Source of the DNA: Gibbula magus
Taxonomy: Eukaryota; Mollusca; Gastropoda; Trochida; Trochidae
Assembly (NCBI GenBank): GCA_936450465.1
Contig: OW388298.1
Coordinates: 13,160,895-13,224,894 of the forward strand
Direction: 5' to 3'
DNA length: 64,000 nt
The notes under the pieces are model-generated. The model did no database searches, was not told the DNA's origin, and saw only the letters and a list, made by a program, of their open reading frames with translations. Position 1 is the first letter of the stretch. Each line of letters opens with the position of its first letter. The position numbers and the translations under genes are program-made. Positions 22,665-33,488 of this stretch are shown here, one piece after another.

Positions 22665-23995
22665 ATACCACTGGGTCTAGGTAGCTGCAATTTTGTATAC
22701 AGACTCCTTGGGCAATGGGAATTCTAAAGTGTAGATTTAGTGATCCAGTGACCCCAAATAAGGGCCTCACAGGCCATAACCTAAAAACCTATTTTCATCT
22801 TCTTCTCCAGAATGAAAAGACCTAGAAGACTGAAATGTTGTGTACAGACTCTTTAGCAAATGGAGATTCTAAATTGTAGATTTGGTGACCCTGTGGCCCC
22901 AAATAAGGGCCTCACAGGCCATTACCTAAAATCCTATTTTAATCTTCTTCTCCAGAACGAAAAGACCTAGAAGGCTGTCATGTTGTGTAAAGAATCTTTA
23001 GCCAATGGAGATTATAAATTGTAGATTGGGTGACCCTGTGGCCCCAAATAAGGGCCTCACAGGCCATTACCTAAAATCATGTTTTTATCTGTTTCTCCGG
23101 AACAAATAGACCTAGAAGGCTGTAATATTGGGTGCAAACTCTTTAGTCAATAGGGATTCTAACTTGTAAATTTGGTGACCCTGTGACCCCAAATATAGAC
23201 CACAGCCTAAAAAAACCCTTTGAAATTGAATTTTGAACTGATATTTTATGGCACTTCAACCAGTCTTCAATTTATCCCTAATAAAATGCCTGAGGAAGAG
23301 ACATCTCATCTTTTAGATATGTGAGTCCTAACTTGGGTTTGAGAAATGCAGAATTGAGAAAAAATAGTAACTTTGCAGTTAATCTTATTCAGTAGGAATG
23401 TGAAATATATTTTGAAGATCAAGTCTCCATTATGGACATGTTTGTCAAATTGATGTAATCAATGTGAATTAAGAACTGTTAAATAGCCTCTGAACTGAAC
23501 GTTGTGGATATTATAAAAAAAAGGCCCTCACAGGTCAAAACATAAAAATATATTTTCATCTTCTTCTCCAGAACAAACTAGAAACAATATTGCGTTCAGA
23601 ATGTTTAGATGTTTAGATGAAAAGGCTTAGAACCGTTAACATTGTGCAAAGATTATTTAGACAAGGTGGTCTTAAATTGTACTATGTACCATGAGATTCA
23701 TCACATTGCCTGTTCTCTCTAAGCGTTATACAGTTAGATCAGTGCTGCCAGAGTTTAGTGCAAGGCAGAGGCTATTACATAATTTGGCTGCCTCGTAACT
23801 AGAGCCAAGGGGTCAGCATATTGCATAATCTCCTGTGTGTTGACCTTGCTGAGTGCTTTCTCTCAATTTCAAGACTAAGATTTCTCAGGGCTAACTGCTA
23901 AGGATTGTGCATTATATTGAGACAATATTATTTCTGTCTTCATCATCAAACAATATAAACCCTGATGAGCTACAGAGCCCATGGCTCTGTTTTTA
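22665..23995 (+). mobile_element. Tandem-repeat-cored (pearl-like) element 1
   Basis: Four units of the 145-bp core (CCAAATAAGGGCCTCACAGG spaced 145 bp at about 22751, 22896 and 23041) are followed by a decayed region. The conserved right end has 'CTGATGAGC-ACAGAGCCCATGGCTCTG'. The left end starts inside the core directly against recombinase-gene coding sequence, so the copy is left-truncated or the join is a rearrangement. Confidence 0.65.
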
Positions 23996-24179
23996 TTTGA
24001 AATAGTCAATGTTTCCAACTTTAATAAATTTCAACGTAACTTTGAAATCATACTTTCTCTGTTAAAATAATATATATCAGTTAACTATATACACGTACTG
24101 TATAATGTTATACGTACAGCACACGTCATTTCAACAGGAAAATGTTTAGAATAATTTTACAAAGCCAGTGTATAAAATG

Positions 24180-24337
24180 TATATAGTGTGTATTTAATGT
24201 ATTTAACCCTTCGAGTTCATATATTTTAACTTGTCATATGTCTGTAAACAATTTTATTTATTAAATATGGAGAACTGTAATTGTATGTGAAACAAATTTC
24301 CTTCGGGATAATAACGACGTATCTTATCTTATCTTAC
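24180..24337 (+). repeat. LINE/SINE-like 3' tail
   Basis: TATGTGAAACAAATTTCCTT then CGGGATAATAA and a TCTTA repeat (24318-24337) has the look of a non-LTR retroelement 3' end. It abuts the recombinase-gene exon without an acceptor site, which suggests insertion at the exon edge. Confidence 0.5.
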
Positions 24338-24664
24338 ACTTGACTGCGTAATAAAACTATTTGTGTTCAACCTGATAGGACTCAACTGCGCTCTGAGAGC
24401 TGGCGATGAACACCGCAACCTGAGTTTCAACTGGCCGACACCCAACACGGCAAGAAACAATTGCAATACACAGCGGATGTCTCCAAGACGAACAGAGGGG
24501 GGCTCAAGCATCGCAAACTGGACAGAAAAACGTTAATTATTCATCCAAACGAAGAACGCCGTGAACGATGTCTTGTCAGACTGTACCAGAAGTACATGTC
24601 ATTGTGGTGAGTGAACGAAATGAAATAGCAAGAATTTAAATTGAATAATAGATTACTCATCTTT

Positions 24665-26600
24665 ATTAGCTCATCAGGCCTGAAAGGCCCGATGGGCTTA
24701 TGGCATGGCATGGTGTCCGGCGTCCGTCCGTCCGTCCGTCCATCCGTAAACTTTTCGCTTTTTCGACTTCTTCTCCAGAACCAATGACCCCACAGAGCTG
24801 AAATTTTATGTGCAGACTCCTTGGCCAATGGGGATTCTAAATTGTAGATTTCGTGACCCCATGACCCCAAATGGGGTCACAGGGGTCACATCCTTAAAAA
24901 CCTATTTTCATCTTCTTCTCCAGTTCCAAAAGGTCTAGAGAGCTGAAAAGTTGTGTGCAGACTCCTTGACCAATGGGGATACTAAATTGTAGATTTCGTG
25001 ACCCCATGACCCCAAATGGGGTCACAGAGGTCACATCCTTAAAAACCTATTTTCATCTTCTTCTCCAGTTCTAAAAGGTCTAGAGAGCTGAAAAATTGTG
25101 TGCAGACTCCTTGGCCCATGGGGATTCTAAATTGTAGATCTCGTGACCCCATGACCCCAAATGGGGTCACAGGGGTCACATCCTTAGAAACCTATTTTCA
25201 TCTTCTTCTCCAGTTCCAAAAGTTCTAGAGAGCTTAAAAGTTGTGTGCAGACTCCTTGGGCAATGGGGATTCTAAATTGATGATTTCGTGACCCAATGAC
25301 CTCAAATGGGGTCACAGGGGTCACATCCTTAAAAACCTATTTTCATCTTCTTCTCCAGTTCCAAAAGGTCTAGAGAGCTGAACAGTTGTGTGCATACTCC
25401 TTGACCAATGGGGATCCTAAATTGTAGATTTCGTGACCCCATGACCCCAAATGGGGTTACAGGGGTCACATCCTTAACAACCTATTTTCATCTTCTTCTC
25501 CAGTTCCAAAAGGTCTAGAGAGCTGAAAAGTTGTGTGCATACTCCTTGGCCAATGGAGATTCTAAATTGTAGATTTCGTGACCCTGTGACCCCAAAAGGG
25601 GTCAATGGGGTCACATCCTTAAAAACCTATTTTCATCTTCTTCTCCAATTCCAAAAGGTCTAGAGAGCTGAAAAGTTGTGTGCAGACTCCTTGGCCCATG
25701 GGGATTCTAAATTGTAGATTTCGTGACCCCATGACCCCAAATGGGGTCACAGGTGTCACATCCTTAAAAACCTATTATCATCTTCTTCTCAAGTTCCAAA
25801 AGGTCTAGAGAGCTGAAAAATTGTGTGCAGACTCCTTGGGCAATGGAGATTCTAAATTGTAGATTTCGTGACCCCGTGACCCCAAATGGGGTCACAGAGG
25901 TCACAACCCCAAAAACCTATTGTCGTCTTCTTCTCCAGTTCCAAAAGTTCTAGAGAGCTGAAAAGTTGTGTGCATACTCCTTGGCCAATAGGGATTCTTA
26001 ATTGTAGATTTCGTGACCCCGTGACCCCAAATGGGGTCACAGGGGTCACATGCTTAAAAACCTATTTTCATCTTCTTCTCCAGTTCCAAAAGGTCAAGAT
26101 AGCTGAAAAGTTGTGTGCAGACTCCTTGGCCAATGGGGATTCTAAATTGTAGATTTCGTGACCCCATGACCCCAAATGGGGTCACAGGGGTCACATCCTT
26201 AAAAACCTATTATCATCTTCTTCTCAAGTTCCAAAAGGTCTAGAGAGCTGAAAAGTTGTGTGCAGACTCCTTGGGCAATGGGGATTCTAAATTGTAGATT
26301 TCGTGACCCCGTGACCCCAAATGGGGTCACAGAGGTCACAACCCCAAAAACCTATTTTCGTCTTCTTCTCCAGTTCCAAAAGGTCTAGAGAGCTGAAAAG
26401 TTGTGTAGAGACTCTTTGGTCAAAGGTGATTCTTAATTGTAGGATTGGTGACCCTGTGACTCCAAATACAGGTCACAGGGGTCATGATCTAAAAACCTAT
26501 TTTTTGCTTGTTAACAATGTATTACTTGAGATAACTTAGATATTCAACCTTAGATAATAAATCAAATCCTGAAGAGCTACAGAGCCCATGGCTCTATTTT
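24665..26600 (+). mobile_element. Tandem-repeat-cored (pearl-like) element 2
   Basis: The left end is AGCTCATCAGGCCTGAAAGG with GGGCTTATGGCATGGC, then a CCGT tetranucleotide run (24720-24747). Next come 12 core units and a right end with GAGCTACAGAGCCCATGGCT. The marker ATGGGGTCAC lies at 24871, 25016, 25161, 25306, 25451, 25596, 25741, 25886, 26031, 26176 and 26321 (some with point changes), exactly 145 bp apart each time. Flanks, core repeats and tetranucleotide microsatellite resemble the bivalve pearl/Helentron-associated elements. The name is inference, and no Rep/helicase is present. Confidence 0.75.
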
Positions 26601-27054
26601 TTATATTTTGCTGACAATTAATACTTGCATTATAACAGTATATATTTTTAATGTTAAATGTACTAGTTTGTATCATGGTATCAGAAAAATTGCCTTTAAT
26701 TTACAAAAATAGATTATTTCTATGTTTGTTAATGGAATGTATATTTTTGACTGAACTTCATTTTTAAAGAATGTCATTTCTTACTCCAGACCGAAGAATG
26801 GTAAATGTACCGCATTTTACCTCCGGCCTATGAGATACGTCAGTGCCGACAGGTGGTTTTCCGACTGTGCTATCGGCACCCATCCACTGAGGGGTACTAT
26901 CGGACGTCTGTGTAAGCAAGCCAGCTTCCCCGGCTTCTTCAGCAACCACTCACTCCGCGCTACTACAGCTACCCGGCTCTACGATAGTGGAATAGATGAA
27001 CAGCTCATCGCAGAAAGGACGGGACACAAGTCTGTAGCAATCCGAGGCTACAAG

Positions 27055-28381
27055 GTGAGTTTGAAGAGACTGTTTAGTGTTTATATCTACTAATTGATCC
27101 AGTAGGCTTACAGTATGATGTTGATAACGATCGAAAACCGGACAATGAGACCCAACAGCAGCGCATCAGATTGATAAAGCATAAATTTGTAAACAAATTC
27201 ATAAATGAGCAGATGAATATCAGTGCACATAGTATTTCTAGACTTATTTTTGATAAGAGACAACCCCTCCCAAGCTTTCAAAATTCTCAAAATTGGATAC
27301 TCACTTCGTCTAACTAATATCCAGTTTCAAATATAGTAAAGTTAATTACGTTCTTCGTTATATTTGCATAATTATTGTACCTACAATCGTGTTCTGGAAT
27401 TCTTAAATCTTATCTCGACTTATTACGTGCTGTGTATATTAAGATTACCTAAACTCAGATTTACATCGCATCTTATTTATGTTAACAGAATACTGTTTGA
27501 GTTGATTGAAGTCCACTCGACAATCATTTTCATCCCTATTAATCCCCGAGTGTCAACTATATGCAATTTACATGTACATTTTCAAAGAAAACCGATCAAA
27601 CTTCATATTTGTGGGACCAAGCCAAGATTTTGCATTAGAATTTAGTATCAGCGGGGTCATAACACCTATTACACCTATTGAATGATATTAAACTGAATTT
27701 ATCTCCCTAACTGCTTTAGTAAAAGTTCTAAAATTACGTTTTCTCAAAGCACATTGTCGGGTTTTCGATAATAATTTGACGCATATATTTCTGCTTCATT
27801 GAATCTGACCCCAAAATTGTTATTTCTGTTTCAGTTAGTCTTTTTCGGTGAAATAGCACAAATTATGAAATTTGACTGTGACCCTAACACAAATCTTTAA
27901 GATAAAACAATACCGTTATGAAAAATGTATAAATCTTGTCAACTGAATTAACTAGTATACAAAGTCTACTTATAATTTTGCGCAAGATGAATTCCATGTT
28001 TACTTGTCTGAAAACGTGAATGTAGAAACTTGTTTTTATGTTACCAGATAGTTTATGTCCATATATGACACGTGAGAACTCGAAATTGTTAAAGGCTACA
28101 ACGAATATTGAATACTAGCAAAAAACTAGCAATATTTTTAATAAAGAAATCTATCCATGTGATATCTTCAATCATTATGAGTATTACATTTTGTATACAA
28201 TATTATAATTTTGGCCATGTTTCTTTCAAATTCGGAAGTTTATTTGAATGACACCCAACACATCTCCTAGCCTATGAGCTCTAAGTAGTAATAAACGTAC
28301 TCTCTCTATTACCTAATGCTTTCTACGGTGATGGTCACTTTATTGTTGCTTATTGTCTCATATTTTCTGTAGTCATTACAG
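27055..28381 (+). other. Last intron of the recombinase pseudogene
   Basis: It runs from GTGAGT to TTACAG. The contents are AT-rich with no recognised repeat or frame. Confidence 0.55.
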
Positions 28382-28577
28382 AGAACAGTAAATGGTAAAA
28401 CAGTTGATGCGATTATCCAAAGAAAGGCGCCATCCGCATCGACCTTTGCGGCATCGACATCTACGTCATCGACAGAATCTACATCGACAAAAGAACAACT
28501 GCCTCCTGCTGATCCCCGAGACTTGAAACTCGTCTTGAAAGATGGCGTGACGCTGTCTCTTAAATTCTGAACTAAAC

Positions 28578-28583
28578 AATAAA
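28578..28583 (+). terminator. Polyadenylation signal of the recombinase-like gene
   Basis: AATAAA lies 8 bases after the stop codon of the terminal exon (28568-28570). This supports the idea that the exon was part of a real transcription unit. Confidence 0.55.
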
Positions 28584-29030
28584 GTGTGAATTTGGATTTG
28601 TTGTGTTCTTTTTCTTGCCACAGTATAATGAAAACATTGCTTTTATTTTCAATAAAAGTTGTTTTTCATGTTTAATCTGATTAAAATCATTTCTTTGATT
28701 GGTTTTCTTAGCTAGACCTATCCAAATAGTTCAACGTCAAGCACAATTATACATTTAGTCTCCGGAACGAATCAAAGATATGATTTAATGAGATTGATTT
28801 ACGACACATGGTTGCGTTTTGTTGACATCCCTGGAGATAATAGCTAACCATGAGTCATACCCAAAAGCTTATAACTATGGGAGGATACCATGAACTATGG
28901 GAGGATGAACCTTAGTTGAAAACTATGGGACACCTAATTTGATTTCGTAAAAATATAGGTCATTTCGCATATCATCATACTTTTAAGAGTAAAACTAATG
29001 TTCACAAAACTTTGTTTTAATTCTTGTTAA

Positions 29031-29154
29031 AGATACATCCATTGTGTTGATGGGGGTCACATATTTCCAAATGTTCTGCATGTAAACAGCACATATGGTG
29101 AGTTGGAACGTATTAAAGCCAAAGACAATTTTATGAAACACAATGGATGCATCT
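29031..29154. mobile_element. Short TTAA-flanked MITE, same family as 4933-5440
   Basis: AGATACATCCATTGTGTTGA at the left and AACACAATGGATGCATCT at the right are inverted ends with TTAA on both sides. The interior phrase GTGAGTTGGAACGTATTA-AGCCAAA also matches the larger copy. Confidence 0.7.
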
Positions 29155-29234
29155 TTAACGCGATATCTCATGATCCAAAATTAACTTTTGTGTCGGCCTA
29201 CATTATGCCTTAAAATTATGGGAAGACGCAGTTA

Positions 29235-29335
29235 CCAGACATTTTGGTAACCTTGACCATATTTTCAAGGTCACAGTGACACTTTGTGACTACTTTTCGA
29301 ACTCTTGTTAAAGTGATATATCATGACCAGATGGA
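29235..29335. repeat. Dispersed 'AAGGTCAC' repeat
   Basis: TTTTCAAGGTCACAGTGACA and ACTTTGTGAC-ACTTTT match the family seen at 780-1170. Confidence 0.45.
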
Positions 29336-30352
29336 CTCAAAGTGTTCAAATTTGATGCCAGCCTATTATGGCGGATTACGTAAACACCAGTCGATTCTGG
29401 TGCCCTTTACTTACTATATACTGAGCGTAACTAGAAACCTGACACTCATATTTTTTATGTTAATTTTTTTCGGGGAAGAAATAAGTCGAATCTTGTGTTA
29501 TGTAATTTATGATAGAGGTGTACCCGATGATGCTGCACGGACGGGGCGGGTGGCAACGCGTAAATTAACGTATTACACGTCAAGGACGTAAAACATGATA
29601 TCCACGTGCACAGGGTCACGTGATCAACACAGGTAACGCGTATGCCCTCAAATCAAATCGCAGGTGTAGGGGAGAGCGGGGCAAAGCGCACCCCTTAAGG
29701 GTTTTTTGCCATTTCTCCTTAAATGATAATATATAAGTTTACACTTGATATGCATTATTAATCTCTAATATATTCCCGATAATAAAACCACAAAACATCT
29801 AGCCCAAATTGATTAGCTTTCTTGTAATACTGAAAACATGTTTTCATTTTACTGTCTCACTTTGCCCCGTGTAATGTATTGAGAATTGGTTCCTTGCCTC
29901 AACTGCCTGCTATGTCCTTAAATACATCGAATGAATATTACTAAAAAAATCAACTAGCTATATAGAAGACAGTAAGTCAGAAACAACCTTTCAATACCAT
30001 GAAATACATTGCATTTATTCCATGATTGCAGAACATACAATTAGAATCATTCAAATATTAACGTTTGCTGAATAATGTAACTTGCACTGCCTAGCCCTGC
30101 TTACCAGCATTATGAAGTAACGATAAACAGTCTTCGAATTAAAAGAGAACGAATTTGAACAAATAAAATACATGAATACAATAATTCTTGATAGCCATGC
30201 TACATTCGACATGTAAGAATACTATCTAACTTTAATACTGAACAATTTGAACTAATATTCAAACCATGAAGTTGTGTTAAGGATCAAACACGGGGTTGTT
30301 ATCAATGAAATGCAGCTTGGTGTTTTACATTTACTCATAAGTGAGTACTCAT

Positions 30353-31249
30353 TTAGTCAGTACATAAGTCACAGACATCCCGTTCATCCCCACATTCAGC
30401 ATGGTACCACATACGGCACGTGATGCATTGCAGCCAATCTTCTGTGGGTGGATCAGTATACATTTCATTGCAATAAAGACAGTTGGTTTCTGTTTCCTCT
30501 GTTTTACTTTGGGATTTGCTGACCTTCGATTGTTTGCTTCCTTTGACTTTTACCCTCTCACGATGTTTTTGAACCGGACGTTTGTTCATTGCTGCTTGCT
30601 TCTCTTCTAACATGTTCTTATATGGTGATGAAGTAGCAACGACTGTTGTTTCACTTTTTCGTTTTCGCTTCCGTTTGTTTTTTGCGACTGGGGTAGGAGA
30701 AAAAGCGCGTATCTGATCTCTGATACTTTCTCCTGATAGAGATTGATTGACAGATAGGATATTTTCATCACCAGGTAGACTTTCTGTGTCCGATTCATTG
30801 CTACAAGCAGAGTCGATGTTGTTGAAACTTTTGTCCATGTCTGAACATTGTGGAACAGCATCGCCTGTTATTTCTGGAGTATCATGTGAAAGACTAGCAT
30901 GGACTTCTACTGTGACTGCCATCGATGTTGAAGCGGGGGTTTGTTGAGTAACAACAGCTGTTGCTACAAGATCAGCAGGTTGAGCAGGACCAACAGGTTC
31001 AGCAGGTTCAGCAGGATCACCAGGATCACCAGGAGCAACAGACTCAACATCCTGTACGGGCTCGGGTTCCTCTGTGACGCTTGCGGTGACAAACTCTTCT
31101 TCAGCAAATATATGGCGGTTGAAAGGCCAGATACCAGTACAAAGGAAGCCATTTGTTGCTTTCATCATGGTGGCATTCCGCCTGTATGCATCTCCAAACA
31201 GTTGCCCAATTTCAAAACAGGAAATCCTACATGCTGGGTTTGTCAACAT
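30353..31249 (-). CDS. pogo-like transposase, C-terminal part with PHD-like zinc finger
   Basis: This frame (298 aa) begins MLTNPACRISCFEIG and NATMMKATNGFLCTGIWPFN, the part that normally follows the DDE catalytic domain in pogo/Jerky-like transposases. It then has a Pro/Glu/Ala-rich linker, a basic stretch (NKRKRKRKSE) and a C-terminal Cys/His cluster. CLYCNEMY, WLQCITCRMWYHAECG and CDLC have PHD-finger-like spacing. It overlaps the preceding frame (31243-32274) by a few bases in a different phase. A single missing base near 31260 would separate the two, so one protein of about 640 aa is likely in the active ancestor. Confidence 0.75.
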   Translation of the reverse strand: MLTNPACRISCFEIGQLFGDAYRRNATMMKATNGFLCTGIWPFNRHIFAEEEFVTASVTEEPEPVQDVESVAPGDPGDPAEPAEPVGPAQPADLVATAVVTQQTPASTSMAVTVEVHASLSHDTPEITGDAVPQCSDMDKSFNNIDSACSNESDTESLPGDENILSVNQSLSGESIRDQIRAFSPTPVAKNKRKRKRKSETTVVATSSPYKNMLEEKQAAMNKRPVQKHRERVKVKGSKQSKVSKSQSKTEETETNCLYCNEMYTDPPTEDWLQCITCRMWYHAECGDERDVCDLCTD

Positions 31250-32274
31250 CCATCTGTCGGCTCGGTGTTGAAGTTTGTTTTCAGTGGACCGAAGAATGTT
31301 CTGTCTAGCGGCTGTAGTTTATGAGTGGTGTGAGGTGGCAGAATGATCAGCACTATCCCATTCTCCCTGGCGTACTTCACTGCATCCAGTGATTTGTGGG
31401 ACGAGTGTCCATCAAGGATAAGAATGCAGGGCTTTTGTTTTGATGGTTTTGCAAACTTACAAAAGTGTTTAAGCCAGTCCAGAAACAGGTCATGGTTTAT
31501 CCAGCCGTTGTCGCTGCAGCGACCAATGCAATCAGCAGGTGCGCCTTTCAGAAGCGCAGGTGGGAGTCGTTTTCTTGGGAAAATCATCATAGGGGGGACA
31601 TATGTACCTGCAGCACTATAGCAGCACAAAACTGTCACATTTCTACCTCGTTCTGCACTTGTTAACTTGCCAACTTGTTTTTCGCCACGTTTCGCAAGAA
31701 TCTTTGAAGGTTTATGCACAACTGTTAGTCCGCGTTCGTCGACGTTCCATATTGAGCTGGCAGTTATTGCATTTGTTTTGATTTCTTGTTCAAGCAAGTT
31801 AAAAAACTTTTCAACTGCTACTTTGTTGAAGCCTATAGCTCTAGCTAAACTAGTAGCTTCTGGTTTTCTGATTGAAAGTTCAGGATGTCGTTTTAAGAAA
31901 CTTTTGAGCCAGTCTCGTCCAGCTTGTTGATGGTCTTTATTGAAGGGATGATCTATGTTATTCGAATCCGCTAACTCGAAAGCCGGCCTACGCACATCAT
32001 TAGGTTGAAGTCCGTAGAAAAGTTGCTGCATCTGTACTATGTGCACCACAAGTTGATCTTCGTACTCTTTGTCAAAGATATTACTAAATCTCCCAAGTTT
32101 TCCTGGGGATTTGACCTGACCTTTCACATGTCGATACAACGTTTTGCGTGGAACTTGATACAAACGTGACGCTTCCCGCACAGATGTCCCAGATGTAATT
32201 GCATCCAACGCCTTGAGTAAGGCATCCTTGCCGTAGCTGGCTTGTGTAGTCTTTCTTTTGTAGTTGCGAACCAT
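31243..32274 (-). CDS. pogo-like transposase, helix-turn-helix and DDE catalytic part
   Basis: The 343 aa frame has a psq-type helix-turn-helix near residues 15-55 (ALDAITSGTSVREASRLYQV, then PRKTLYRHV). A second DNA-binding region follows, then the catalytic core. The three acidic residues lie in IWNVDERGL, CILILDGHSSHK and PPHTTHKLQPLD, with 35 residues between the second and third (DD35D, as in the pogo branch of Tc1/mariner). The frame ends in a short aberrant tail (TEPTDGC) where the next frame (30353-31249) takes over. The only visible lesion is this frameshift, so the copy is young or the shift is a sequencing error. Host genomes often misname such proteins as transporters (clz9-like). 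Confidence 0.85.
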   Translation of the reverse strand: MVRNYKRKTTQASYGKDALLKALDAITSGTSVREASRLYQVPRKTLYRHVKGQVKSPGKLGRFSNIFDKEYEDQLVVHIVQMQQLFYGLQPNDVRRPAFELADSNNIDHPFNKDHQQAGRDWLKSFLKRHPELSIRKPEATSLARAIGFNKVAVEKFFNLLEQEIKTNAITASSIWNVDERGLTVVHKPSKILAKRGEKQVGKLTSAERGRNVTVLCCYSAAGTYVPPMMIFPRKRLPPALLKGAPADCIGRCSDNGWINHDLFLDWLKHFCKFAKPSKQKPCILILDGHSSHKSLDAVKYARENGIVLIILPPHTTHKLQPLDRTFFGPLKTNFNTEPTDGC

Positions 32275-32276
32275 GT

Positions 32277-32735
32277 TTAAAAGTCTTGCATTCGAAGATT
32301 GTCATAATCAGAAGCAATGAGATAGAAGTCTTGACAAACATACACCTCAGGTGAATCCAATAGTCTCTGAATTCTCTGATTACGGAGATACCTGTTCGTT
32401 AAACTAATCACCGACAAAGGATATTCGTCTGGGCCAAATGAACTTGAATGGAATATGTCTATGAGAACATATGTTGATTCAACAGCAAAGAATAAATTGC
32501 TGTATACCAGGTTGACGAAAAGGAAGACTATCTGCATTTGACTGTCATCATCTGGTTCTGAGAAAAACAGCTGTGTAAGGGATTGACAAAGAGAATTGGT
32601 TTCTATTCTTCTTCTTGATAGAGAATTGAAACTCTGACCAATTTCACGAGAATAAAGTTGTCGAACAATACTGCCGCCACTAACTTGCCAATCTAATCCA
32701 TCGACCAACATTATCCTGAAACAAAGATATAACAT
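32277..32735 (-). CDS. Unrecognised 152-aa frame inside the pogo-like element
   Basis: An open frame of 152 codons ends two bases before the transposase start codon on the same strand. It contains IVRQLYSREIGQSFNS, FSEPDDDSQMQIVFLFVNL and RNQRIQRLLDSPEVYVCQDF. Composition looks protein-like (mixed acidic and hydrophobic, few low-complexity runs), but I recognise no family. It may be an accessory protein or upstream exon of the transposon, or a chance frame. Position within the element and strand agreement are the only support. Confidence 0.35.
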   Translation of the reverse strand: MLYLCFRIMLVDGLDWQVSGGSIVRQLYSREIGQSFNSLSRRRIETNSLCQSLTQLFFSEPDDDSQMQIVFLFVNLVYSNLFFAVESTYVLIDIFHSSSFGPDEYPLSVISLTNRYLRNQRIQRLLDSPEVYVCQDFYLIASDYDNLRMQDF

Positions 32736-33488
32736 GGTTTAGACACGGATAGTGTTATTATCTCATTTACATGCTACTTTTAGTTATTATATTTAGACTC
32801 GGAATACCCTATATGCCAACGACAACATCATGTTTATTGGAGTTAACATTTTAGAATTTTTAGACATTAAAACTATTATTTATCATAATTTCACAATCGA
32901 CAAGATCATTACTTAACAAACTATCATAAATCAAAGCTTATTTACAACTCAACCACTTATAATATCAGTTCATATATATAAACAATAATTGGAATTTAAG
33001 GGGACAGGGCGCCACCATGGCGCGCTTTGCCCCATTTAATATTTGTAACAATTTCAGCCACAGTGTAACTGTGCAAACGACGAACGATACTTCATAACTG
33101 TTTTTGTTAACCTCGGTAGACATGCTTTTAAGCAACATATGGATAGATTAATTCCGCCCTATCTATGTATAACAACATTGCCTTTCATTTCACAGAACTC
33201 TTACAGTAATATAGTCAAGTTTCGTTTTTTGCTGCTCTTACCTGTATGCGGCGTGATAATGGCGGCAACGTCGGCTAGCGTGATATGCAACGCTATTGTC
33301 TATTGGCTGAACGTCGCGTGCAGCGTCTCCTAACGGCTACTTTAGAGTAAAATGCGCTTCTCGCTTTGCCCCCATGGCGCGCTTTGCCCCGCTCTCCCCT
33401 ACTGTGTAACAGGAAAACACATTAAAATTAACGGAAAAACATTACTGACTGAAGGTCACGCCTCACGAATACAGAACGTGAGCGTGAT

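Larger units (their letters stand above)
22143..28570 (+). pseudogene. Broken Crypton-like tyrosine-recombinase-domain gene
   Basis: Pieces in order: MSSDSDDIFITQSSF (22143), an acidic linker, ENKSRWAYRLYKAWVEE with VSFIAEVRNQKGEEY (22444-22665); LIGLNCALRAGDEHRNL and DVSKTNRGGLKHRKL with CLVRLYQKYMSL (24338-24606, donor GTGAGT); AFYLRPM, THPLRGTIGRLCKQASFPGF and NHSLRATTATRLYDSGID with GHKSVAIRGYK (26790-27054, donor GTGAGT); and a final exon 28382-28570 starting RTVNGKTVDAII and ending LKF-stop. HSLR, GH and the Y of RGYK are the tyrosine-recombinase HxxR, H and nucleophile positions, as in Crypton-derived ZMYM/QRICH1-type proteins. Damage: a frameshift and stops TAA 22351 and TGA 22438 in the N-terminal part, sequence loss at a tandem-repeat insertion near 22665, a one-base frameshift after EHRNL, and a stop if the exon ending at 24606 is spliced to 26790. 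The splice sites and AATAAA of the last exons survive, so they could still be transcribed. Confidence 0.75.
29669..33399 (-). mobile_element. pogo-like DNA transposon inserted in the Tc1-like element
   Basis: The 21-bp termini GGGGAGAGCGGGGCAAAGCG(C) are perfect inverted repeats with TA on each side (29667-29668 and 33400-33401). Related motifs (CTTTGCCCC, GGCGCGCTTTGCCCC) recur inside the ends near 29860, 33003-33035 and 33365, as expected of transposase-binding subterminal sites. It encodes a DDE_1-type transposase on the minus strand plus an upstream frame. Confidence 0.88.

Noticed and set aside
23962..24000. A hammerhead motif at CTGATGAGCTACAGAGCCC
   Set aside because: The CTGATGA box is present, but no GAAA follows the stem at the required place.
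24665..26500. Open frames within the 145-bp repeats (for example 25886-26152 and 26321-26539)
   Set aside because: They follow the repeat period, occur on both strands and are not conserved between units; no protein signal.
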